Below are positions 1-5,033 of a stretch of DNA of 5,033 bases, one piece after another. Every line of letters begins with the position of its first letter. Position 1 is the first letter of the stretch. The notes beneath the pieces were generated by a model. The model did no database searches, was not told the origin of the DNA, and was given only the letters and a program-made list of their open reading frames with translations. A program made the translations under genes and the position numbers. Source of the DNA: Bacteroidales bacterium (lineage in GTDB: Bacteria; Bacteroidota; Bacteroidia; Bacteroidales; GCA-2748055); NCBI GenBank assembly GCA_023135025.1, contig JAGLTY010000183.1, positions 1-5,033 on the forward strand, given 5' to 3'.

Positions 1-7
1 TAAGTAG

Positions 8-15
8 CAGATTTG
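8..15 (+). promoter_or_regulatory. Possible -7 box upstream of the sigma factor gene
   Basis: CAGATTTG matches the Bacteroidota -7 consensus TAnnTTTG at all but the first base. Its G lies 16 bases before the ATG at 32, a spacing like that of the two clearer promoters in this window (15 and 21 bases). The -33 region would fall outside the window, so it cannot be tested here. The bases before it hold TAA (1-3) and TAG (5-7), one of which may be the stop of an upstream gene. This is a weak call based on one partial match. Confidence 0.25.
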
Positions 16-31
16 AAAAAAAGTACCAACC

Positions 32-637
32 ATGGAGATAAATACCAATCTTTCTCTTAAAGCTCAGCAGGACGTCGAACTGGTTCAAAAAGCCAAAAAG
101 GGCGACCAGCTTGCCTATGCTGAATTATTGGGAAGGTACCGCGATGCCATCTATTTCATGCTGCTAAAAATGGTAAACAGCCCGGTAGATGCTGAAGATC
201 TTACCATCGAAGCTTTTGGAAAAGCTTTTAAGAACATCGACCAGTACACCCCTAATTTCGCATTTTCTACCTGGTTGTTTAAAATTGCCACCAACAATTG
301 CATCGATTTTATCCGGAAAAAACGGGCCAGTCATGTCTCTCTCGACCAGACTATGGATGGTGAAGATTCACTTGCTCCATCTACCCTGATCCAGTCTGAC
401 GATCCAGATCCGGAAACCTATATGATTAACCAGCAGAAAATAAAGCATATGCGAAAGATTGTTTCGCGCCTGAAGCCCCGGTACAGACAGCTGGTTGAAT
501 TGCGCTATTTCAAGGAGTACTCATACGATGAGATCGCTGTGGAACTAGATATCCCAATAGGCACTGTAAAAGCACAACTCTTCAGGGCCCGGGAACTGCT
601 TCTCAATATCCTGAACCGTTCGCAAGAAAAGCCCTGA
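32..637 (+). CDS. ECF-like RNA polymerase sigma-70 family factor
   Basis: This 201-residue protein has the two-domain layout of group 4 (ECF) sigma factors, which bind core RNA polymerase and direct it to specific promoters. Region 2 spans about residues 28-98: the core-binding helix with DAEDLTIEAFGKAF (53-66), then FSTWLFKIATNNCIDFIRKKR (split around 78-98), which recognises the -10 element. A polar, acidic linker (about 99-138) leads to region 4 (about 140-193), with a helix-turn-helix at SYDEIAVELDIPIGTVKAQ (164-182) for -35 contact. Region 3 is absent, as expected for the class, and length is normal. The ATG at 32 is chosen because in-frame stops TAG (5-7) and TGA (14-16) lie just upstream and the leader is A-rich. 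No anti-sigma gene is adjacent downstream; rsmG follows 22 bases later, so the pair is probably co-transcribed. The regulon cannot be deduced from the sequence. Confidence 0.92.
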   Translation: MEINTNLSLKAQQDVELVQKAKKGDQLAYAELLGRYRDAIYFMLLKMVNSPVDAEDLTIEAFGKAFKNIDQYTPNFAFSTWLFKIATNNCIDFIRKKRASHVSLDQTMDGEDSLAPSTLIQSDDPDPETYMINQQKIKHMRKIVSRLKPRYRQLVELRYFKEYSYDEIAVELDIPIGTVKAQLFRARELLLNILNRSQEKP

Positions 638-659
638 TACGCCGGTCCCTGAGATAGTT

Positions 660-1280
660 ATGGAGCTGATCCGAAAATATTTCCCTGATCTTACCTCCCA
701 ACAGATCAGACATTTCGAAAAGCTGATGAGCATTGTCCCTCAGCTTAATCAAAAGGTGAATGTGATCTCCAGGAAGGATATTGCATACCTGGAAGAGAGG
801 CACATCCTTCATTCACTTTCCATAGCCATGAAATTCCGGTTTGACTCAAAAGCCAGGGTTGTTGATGTGGGCACCGGCGGAGGCTTTCCGGGAATCCCCC
901 TGGCCATTATGTTTCCTGATACTGCTTTTACACTGGTAGACTCCATTGGAAAAAAAATAGAGTTGGTTCGGGAGATTACCGACCACCTGAAATTGAAAAA
1001 TGTTACCCCGGTGAACGAAAGAATGGAGCAGCTGAACCTGAAAGCAGACTTTGTGGTCTCAAGGGCAGTCACCGCTTTTCCGAAATTGCACCAGTGGACC
1101 CAAAAGATCATAGAACCCGGCAGTGACCAGTCCATGCCCAACGGTTTGATATCTTTAAAAGGAGGTGATCTGGAGAAGGAGCTGGCCCCGTTCAAAAAAC
1201 GGACTGAGCAATTCCCCCTTTCAACCTGGTTTGAAGAGTCATTTTTTTATTCGAAAATGATTGTATATCTAAAAAAATGA
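660..1280 (+). CDS. rsmG: 16S rRNA (guanine527-N7)-methyltransferase RsmG
   Basis: This 206-residue cytoplasmic enzyme matches the RsmG (GidB) family, which uses S-adenosylmethionine to methylate N7 of G527 (E. coli numbering) in 16S rRNA. Loss of the enzyme is known to cause low-level streptomycin resistance in several bacteria. Visible family marks are NVISRKD (34-40), the HILHSLSI segment (48-55), the SAM-binding loop [17 protein letters not shown] (67-83), the acidic residue of TLVDS (91-95) followed by the KK pair (98-99), the conserved SRAV (134-137) and the late SLKGGD (165-170). Length is normal for the family. The ATG at 660 lies 22 bases after the sigma factor stop with no promoter between, so both are probably on one transcript. 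Its last codons carry the -33 element of the rpmH promoter. An A8 run at 950-957 encodes the conserved lysines and leaves the frame intact. Confidence 0.96.
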   Translation: MELIRKYFPDLTSQQIRHFEKLMSIVPQLNQKVNVISRKDIAYLEERHILHSLSIAMKFRFDSKARVVDVGTGGGFPGIPLAIMFPDTAFTLVDSIGKKIELVREITDHLKLKNVTPVNERMEQLNLKADFVVSRAVTAFPKLHQWTQKIIEPGSDQSMPNGLISLKGGDLEKELAPFKKRTEQFPLSTWFEESFFYSKMIVYLKK

Positions 1281-1290
1281 CTTATTTTTG
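1261..1290 (+). promoter_or_regulatory. Bacteroidota-type promoter of rpmH
   Basis: TATTTTTG at 1283-1290 matches the -7 consensus TAnnTTTG at every defined base, and TTG at 1261-1263 serves as the -33 element with a 19-base spacer, the usual distance. The -33 element lies inside the last codons of rsmG and the -7 box begins 3 bases after its stop. Transcription would begin a few bases beyond 1290, leaving a leader of roughly 15-18 bases before the rpmH ATG at 1312. This gives rpmH its own promoter, as expected for a highly expressed ribosomal protein gene. Confidence 0.75.
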
Positions 1291-1311
1291 CACCCTCAAA
1301 ACAAATTTCTT

Positions 1312-1470
1312 ATGAAGCGTACATTTCAGCCATCCAACAGGAAAAGAAAGAATAAGCATGGATTCAGGGAGCGGATGTCATCAGCCAGCGGACGTGGTGT
1401 GATAGCCGGAAGAAGGAAAAAAGGGCGTAAAAAGCTAACCGTTTCCGACGAACCAAGACACAAAGCATAA
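1312..1470 (+). CDS. rpmH: 50S ribosomal protein L34
   Basis: This 52-residue, highly basic protein is ribosomal protein L34 (bL34), a small component of the large subunit that binds 23S rRNA. The sequence opens with the near-invariant [20 protein letters not shown], followed by [20 protein letters not shown] and the KLTVSDE tail typical of the Bacteroidota. The ATG at 1312 is chosen over an in-frame TTG at 1288 because MKRTFQPS is the universal L34 start and because that TTG is part of the -7 promoter box. The common bacterial partner rnpA does not follow; the gene is closed off by a terminator instead, which is not unusual in this phylum. Expression is probably high from its own promoter, plus any read-through from rsmG. 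Confidence 0.97.
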   Translation: MKRTFQPSNRKRKNKHGFRERMSSASGRGVIAGRRKKGRKKLTVSDEPRHKA

Positions 1471-1496
1471 AGAATAAACATTTTTACTCTTTACTG

Positions 1497-1530
1497 AATA
1501 ACTGACCGATACCCGGTTGGTTATTTTTTT
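1497..1530 (+). terminator. Intrinsic terminator after rpmH
   Basis: An inverted repeat pairs 1497-1508 (AATAACTGACCG) with 1514-1525 (CGGTTGGTTATT), giving about 12 pairs including two G-T wobbles (1503/1519 and 1504/1518) around a 5-base loop (ATACC). It is followed directly by five more T residues (1526-1530). It begins 26 bases after the rpmH stop, so it should end the rpmH transcript and any read-through from the sigma factor-rsmG unit. The final TTT and the next G also form the -33 TTTG of the next promoter. Confidence 0.8.
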
Positions 1531-1561
1531 GCTCATTTTTTTACAATAAACATTACCTTTG
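1529..1561 (+). promoter_or_regulatory. Bacteroidota-type promoter of the PASTA-T9SS-pseudouridine synthase unit
   Basis: TACCTTTG at 1554-1561 matches the -7 consensus TAnnTTTG at every defined base. TTG at 1529-1531 can act as the -33 element with a 22-base spacer, at the long end of the accepted range. The -33 element overlaps the T-run of the preceding terminator. Only 15 bases separate the box from the ATG at 1577, so the transcript leader would be about 8-12 bases. No other promoter is evident before the downstream genes, which suggests this one drives all three. Confidence 0.65.
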
Positions 1562-1576
1562 CGCAAAGCTCGAAAT

Positions 1577-2410
1577 ATGGAATTCTTCAGGTTTCTACTT
1601 ACAAAAAAATTCTTGCGACATCTGGGGCTGGCAGCAGCCATTGCTCTGATATTGCTGCTGGGAACACTACTGTGGCTTAAGATATATACACATCATGGGA
1701 AGACCATAATGGTTCCCGATCTAACAGGCCTCACCATGGATGAGGTGGGTGATGTAACCTCCTCCAGGCGCCTTAGGTTTGAAGTAGTCGATTCGGTTTT
1801 CTCCACTGAAATGCCACGGGGAACAGTGATAAAACAAAATCCGAATGCCAGTTCCAGGGTGAAGAAAAACAGGAAAATTTTCCTGACCATGAATGCAGTT
1901 AACCCGGAAATGGTCTCAATGCCACAGCTTATTGGACTCTCCTTCCGCCAGGCCAGACTTGCATTACAAAATGCAGGATTGATTCAGGGCACCATCCAAT
2001 ACAGGCCCGATTTTGCTAAAAATAATGTGCTACAACAAATGCACAGCGGCACCGTTATTAATGAAGGAACCATAATCACCAAGGGAGCGGTCATAGATCT
2101 TGTTCTGGGTATGGGGCTTAGCAGTAAAACAACCCGGGTACCCGACCTTGTGGGAAGGGGACTTGAAGAGGCATCCGGGATCATTTCTGATTACTATCTG
2201 AATCTCGGGGCCATTACGTACGACAAAAGTCTGGAAGAAGCTAAGGACAGTTCAGGCGCTTTCATATGGAGGCAGTACCCTGATTTCGATGAGTTTAAGA
2301 GATTGAATATGGGCATGGAGATGGATATCTGGCTTACTTTAGACTCAACCCTTCTGCCCCTGCCCGATTCAACCTTCAATGGTGATAACACAGAAAGAAT
2401 GAATGATTAA
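1577..2410 (+). CDS. Membrane-anchored PASTA domain protein
   Basis: This 277-residue protein has a short basic N-terminus (LTKKFLRH), one membrane segment (about residues 15-37, rich in L, A and I) and then three PASTA-like repeats. These lie at about 43-107 (starting VPDLTGLTMDEV), 113-179 (MPQLIGLSFRQARLALQNAGL) and 187-256 (VPDLVGRGLEEASG), each ending in a hydrophobic beta strand. The predicted topology is N-in with PASTA domains in the periplasm. PASTA domains in serine/threonine kinases and penicillin-binding proteins often bind peptidoglycan or muropeptides, so a cell-wall role is plausible but inferred. There is no kinase or transpeptidase domain. The last about 20 residues are a polar tail with two DST triplets. 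The ATG at 1577 is preferred over TTG at 1559, which belongs to the promoter box. The end overlaps the next start by 8 bases, suggesting translational coupling. Confidence 0.9.
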   Translation: MEFFRFLLTKKFLRHLGLAAAIALILLLGTLLWLKIYTHHGKTIMVPDLTGLTMDEVGDVTSSRRLRFEVVDSVFSTEMPRGTVIKQNPNASSRVKKNRKIFLTMNAVNPEMVSMPQLIGLSFRQARLALQNAGLIQGTIQYRPDFAKNNVLQQMHSGTVINEGTIITKGAVIDLVLGMGLSSKTTRVPDLVGRGLEEASGIISDYYLNLGAITYDKSLEEAKDSSGAFIWRQYPDFDEFKRLNMGMEMDIWLTLDSTLLPLPDSTFNGDNTERMND

Positions 2411-4274
2411 AATCAAATGCGTTATAGCATCTTTCCTGATCTGTTTTCCTGGAATTCTCAGGCTTCAGGCACAGGAGGTCATTACTCCCCTTTATAATAA
2501 CCCAAGGGCTGCACAACAATACAACAACCTTTACAGTGTAAAGAAATCTACCCGGGCATCCCTGCTGGAGCTACCCCTGTTTGATGACTTTTCAAACAGC
2601 TCTCTGATTGCCGATACAGGCAGCTGGAGCGATGCCTTTGCTTTTGTGAACAACAACTTCTCAGTCGATCCGGTTTCCAACGGTGTGGTTACTCTGGACG
2701 CCCTGGATGCAGAGGGGTCCATCTATTCCCATGCTGTACTCTCCCCTCTCACCTTTGAGGCCGATCACCTTACCAGTCACCCTGTCAACCTCGCGTACCC
2801 GGCATCGGACAGTATCTACCTCAGTTTCCTGTACCAACCGGGTGGACTCTGCGACCTGCCTGAAGAGGAGGACTCACTGATGGTCGATTTCTTCGCAACC
2901 GATTCCAGTAAGTGGATCAATGTCTGGCGCATACCCGGCACCGGGCTTCACGCTTTCAAACATGTGATGATCCCTGTTACTGTTGAACGGTTCCTGACCA
3001 GCGGGTTCAGGTTCAGGTTCAGAAACAGGGCGAGTCTTCCCAGGAACAATGAGACACCCGATAAAAGGAGCAATGTAGACTACTGGCATCTGGATTATAT
3101 ACGCCTCCACAGAAACAGGTCCGCTGCTGACACCATCCTCAGGGATGTTGCTTTTAATACACCAATCACTACTGTCTTTAAAGAACTTACCGCTATTCCA
3201 TGGTCTCATTTTGAACAGGCCCGTTTTACAACTCTCGCACCATTTGTGTCAGCAGGATACAGGAACAATGACTCCATCACCCGAAATGTAACCCGTTCCC
3301 TGACCATCCTGGAACCGCTCTATGGTGAATCAGAGCCTATCGGCACACCAACCGCACAGGACCTGCCTGCCTATGAGACAACTGTGGTTGATTTCCCATT
3401 TCCTTATGACCTGGATTTTGACAGAGGGGACTCCGCACTGGTCAGGTTCAAAGCGGCGCTTCGCACCGATGCTTTTGATCCCAAGGTCAACGACACGGTG
3501 ATTCATGACCAGCTTTTCCGGGATTATTACGCCTATGATGACGGAACACCTGAGGCGGGGTATGGACTGCGGGGCGATGGTACAGCTTACGGAATGGTGG
3601 CCATCAGGCATTACTCCTATGAACCTGATATGCTGGGTGGTATCTATATCTATTTCAATCAGGTGTATGACTCGGTGAACCTGAAGGAGTACACTTTTAA
3701 CCTGATGGTCTGGAACGATTCAGAGGGGATTCCGGGGTCGGTCATCTGGGACGATGAAACAACATACAGACCACTTTATACCTCCACCTATACAGGATTT
3801 GTTAAATATGAGTTTTCGGAACCGGTTCCGGTAAACGGAACTTTCTACGTAGGATGGAGACAGTATAAAGAGTATATACTCAATGTGGGGCTCGACCTGA
3901 ACAGTGATCCCGATTCCCCGGTTATGTTTTACAACCTGGGCACCTGGATCGATTCAGATGCACCGGGCATGTTGCTCTTCCGTCCATATATGTATGACAG
4001 CAGCACCGGGATTGACAGGGCAGCGGAAACAGAAATGACACCCCTGAACCTCTATCCCAACCCGGCCACCGACCGGATCTGGTTCCAGGTCCCATCCAGT
4101 AACCACGACGATGCTATCCTTGTTGATATCTATGATACATCGGGCCGGCAACTTCACCATTCACTGCTTCGATCCAACAGCCTTGATGTTTCAGGATTTT
4201 CACCGGGTCTATATTATATCAGGACCATTATCGCCGGTAAACCTTACTATTCGAAAGTATTAATCAACCACTAG
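2403..4274 (+). CDS. Secreted protein with T9SS type A C-terminal sorting domain
   Basis: This 623-residue protein begins with a Sec signal peptide (about 1-23, hydrophobic ASFLICFPGIL, probable cleavage after the A of LQAQ). It ends with a type IX secretion sorting domain (about 548-623): LNLYPNPATDRIW, then VDIYDTSGRQL, LDVSGFSPGLYYIRT and the final YYSKVLINH. That domain is known to direct outer-membrane export followed by cell-surface anchoring or release. The body is beta-rich with no catalytic motif I can identify. Residues about 58-240 (LPLFDDFS through VDYWHLDYIRLHR) resemble a jelly-roll, carbohydrate- or adhesion-type fold. A second region (about 375-535) opens with YYAYDDGTPEAGYGL, a motif I associate with Bacteroidota secreted proteins. 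There are seven D-S/T-hydrophobic triplets resembling the Bacteroides O-glycosylation motif. The start overlaps the PASTA gene by 8 bases, and the pseudouridine synthase follows after 9 bases. The molecular function is unknown. Confidence 0.9.
   Translation: MIKIKCVIASFLICFPGILRLQAQEVITPLYNNPRAAQQYNNLYSVKKSTRASLLELPLFDDFSNSSLIADTGSWSDAFAFVNNNFSVDPVSNGVVTLDALDAEGSIYSHAVLSPLTFEADHLTSHPVNLAYPASDSIYLSFLYQPGGLCDLPEEEDSLMVDFFATDSSKWINVWRIPGTGLHAFKHVMIPVTVERFLTSGFRFRFRNRASLPRNNETPDKRSNVDYWHLDYIRLHRNRSAADTILRDVAFNTPITTVFKELTAIPWSHFEQARFTTLAPFVSAGYRNNDSITRNVTRSLTILEPLYGESEPIGTPTAQDLPAYETTVVDFPFPYDLDFDRGDSALVRFKAALRTDAFDPKVNDTVIHDQLFRDYYAYDDGTPEAGYGLRGDGTAYGMVAIRHYSYEPDMLGGIYIYFNQVYDSVNLKEYTFNLMVWNDSEGIPGSVIWDDETTYRPLYTSTYTGFVKYEFSEPVPVNGTFYVGWRQYKEYILNVGLDLNSDPDSPVMFYNLGTWIDSDAPGMLLFRPYMYDSSTGIDRAAETEMTPLNLYPNPATDRIWFQVPSSNHDDAILVDIYDTSGRQLHHSLLRSNSLDVSGFSPGLYYIRTIIAGKPYYSKVLINH
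3004..3021 (+). repeat. Three tandem copies of GGTTCA inside the T9SS protein gene
   Basis: GGTTCA is repeated three times in a row and encodes the alternating stretch FRFRFR (residues 203-208 of the T9SS protein), likely one beta strand of the jelly-roll-like region. The unit is 6 bases, so gain or loss of a copy would keep the reading frame and change only the strand length. With three copies it is probably simple sequence drift rather than a regulatory repeat. Confidence 0.5.
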
Positions 4275-4283
4275 AAAAGCTAC

Positions 4284-5033
4284 GTGGAACCTGCAGACAA
4301 CAATGAATTATTTGAGCATTTCAGGTTCACAGCCGATCCTGGCCAGGCCCCCCTACGAATTGATAAATTCCTCTTTAACAGACTTGAAAACACCTCCAGA
4401 AGCAGAATTCAGTCTGCTGCCAATGCAGGCAATATCCTCTCCAACAGCTCCCCGGTAAAGCCAAACTACCGTGTAAAACCAGGAGATCTTATCACCATTG
4501 TTCTCCCCCATCCTCCACGAAAAATTGAACTGATTCCCGAGGATATCCCGCTGGATATTCTGTTTGAGGATGAGGATGTGATAGTGGTCAATAAAAGAGC
4601 CGGACTGGTGGTACATCCAGGGTATGGCAATTACACAGGAACCCTAGTCAATGCATTGATGTATCATCTCAGGGATAATCCACTTTTTCACTCAGGCGAG
4701 GAGAGGCCTGGACTGGTGCACCGGATCGATAAAAATACCTCCGGATTGCTGGTAGTTGCAAAAAATGAACTGGCTCTCAATAGACTGGCCAGTCAGTTCT
4801 TTCATAAAACATCCAAAAGAACCTATTCCGCTCTCGTGTGGGGCGATATGAATGATGAGGAAGGAACCATCAGAGGGCATATTGGCCGAAATCCAAAGGA
4901 GAGAAAACAGATGCATGTTTTCCCCGATGGAGACCAGGGCAAGGAGGCCGTGACCCATTACCGTGTTCTGGAACGGCTGGGTTATGTTAACCTGGTTGAA
5001 TGCAGACTGGAAACCGGGCGCACCCACCAGATC
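4284..5033 (+). CDS. RluA/RluD-family 23S rRNA pseudouridine synthase, 3' end cut by the window
   Basis: The first 250 residues are present, about three quarters of the usual 320-350. The enzyme isomerises uridine to pseudouridine in RNA without a cofactor. Residues about 23-72 form an S4 RNA-binding domain (LRIDKFLFNRL, then SRSRIQSAANAGNI and YRVKPGDLI). The catalytic domain follows, with VVNKRAGLVVHPG (101-113) and the family signature HRIDKNTSGLLVVAK (146-160), whose D149 is the expected catalytic aspartate. KRTYSALVWG (178-187) and the truncated GRTHQI at the window edge complete the pattern. An S4 domain plus HRIDKNTSG fits the RluD type, which modifies helix 69 of 23S rRNA in E. coli, but the exact target sites here are inferred. 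The GTG at 4284 is chosen because the only upstream in-frame codons run back to the preceding gene's stop (4272-4274), and no other ATG, GTG or TTG occurs before the S4 domain. Confidence 0.93.
   Translation, partial: MEPADNNELFEHFRFTADPGQAPLRIDKFLFNRLENTSRSRIQSAANAGNILSNSSPVKPNYRVKPGDLITIVLPHPPRKIELIPEDIPLDILFEDEDVIVVNKRAGLVVHPGYGNYTGTLVNALMYHLRDNPLFHSGEERPGLVHRIDKNTSGLLVVAKNELALNRLASQFFHKTSKRTYSALVWGDMNDEEGTIRGHIGRNPKERKQMHVFPDGDQGKEAVTHYRVLERLGYVNLVECRLETGRTHQI

Noticed and set aside
950..957. A8 run inside rsmG, a possible slippage or phase-variation site
   Set aside because: It encodes the conserved lysine pair of the RsmG family, the reading frame is intact on both sides, and a single run of this length in an A-rich genome is expected by chance.
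1288..1311. N-terminal extension of L34 from a TTG at 1288
   Set aside because: L34 begins with MKRTFQPS across bacteria, and the TTG is the end of a perfect -7 promoter box.
1471..1496. rnpA or another small gene directly after rpmH
   Set aside because: The space to the terminator hairpin is only 26 bases and the sequence up to 1577 has no coding signal; rpmH without rnpA next to it is not unusual in this phylum.
2439..2447. Cysteine at residue 14 of the T9SS protein as a lipoprotein lipobox
   Set aside because: The residues before it are F, L and I; a lipobox needs a small residue (G, A or S) directly before the cysteine. The region is the hydrophobic core of a normal signal peptide, cleaved near LQAQ.
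2874..3209. Long open frame of 111 codons on the minus strand within the T9SS gene
   Set aside because: It lies wholly opposite a well-supported coding region with clear protein features, has no promoter or recognisable motif, and such antisense frames are common opposite GC-moderate genes.
4692..5027. Minus-strand open frame of 111 codons opposite the pseudouridine synthase
   Set aside because: The plus strand carries the diagnostic HRIDKNTSG and GRTHQI motifs in an uninterrupted frame, so the minus-strand frame is a shadow.

Overview
The window looks like an ordinary chromosomal housekeeping segment from a member of the Bacteroidota, probably close to the Bacteroidales/Marinilabiliales. 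Three observations point there. The two clear promoters have the Bacteroidota-type -7 box TAnnTTTG. Start codons have A-rich leaders with no evident Shine-Dalgarno sequence. One gene encodes a large secreted protein with a type IX secretion (T9SS) C-terminal sorting domain, a pathway confined to this phylum. All genes lie on the + strand and are tightly packed, and no stretch over 300 bases lacks a gene.

Layout: an ECF-like sigma-70 factor (32-637) is followed 22 bases later by rsmG (660-1280), the 16S rRNA G527 N7-methyltransferase. The promoter for rpmH starts inside the end of rsmG and drives the 52-residue ribosomal protein L34 (1312-1470). A hairpin with a T-run (1497-1530) terminates that unit. 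A second TAnnTTTG promoter then drives a three-gene run. It begins with a single-pass membrane protein with three PASTA domains (1577-2410). Next is a 623-residue T9SS-exported protein that overlaps it by 8 bases (2403-4274). Last is an RluA/RluD-type 23S rRNA pseudouridine synthase with a GTG start 9 bases further on (4284 to the window end, incomplete).

The genes mix ribosome biogenesis (rsmG, rpmH, pseudouridine synthase) with envelope functions (PASTA protein, T9SS cargo) and a regulator. I see no mobile element, CRISPR array, tRNA, rRNA or riboswitch, and no convincing new multi-gene system. The most notable points are the secreted T9SS protein embedded in a translation-linked operon, a PASTA protein with no kinase or penicillin-binding domain, very short predicted leaders, and promoter boxes whose TTG mimics an in-frame start codon.
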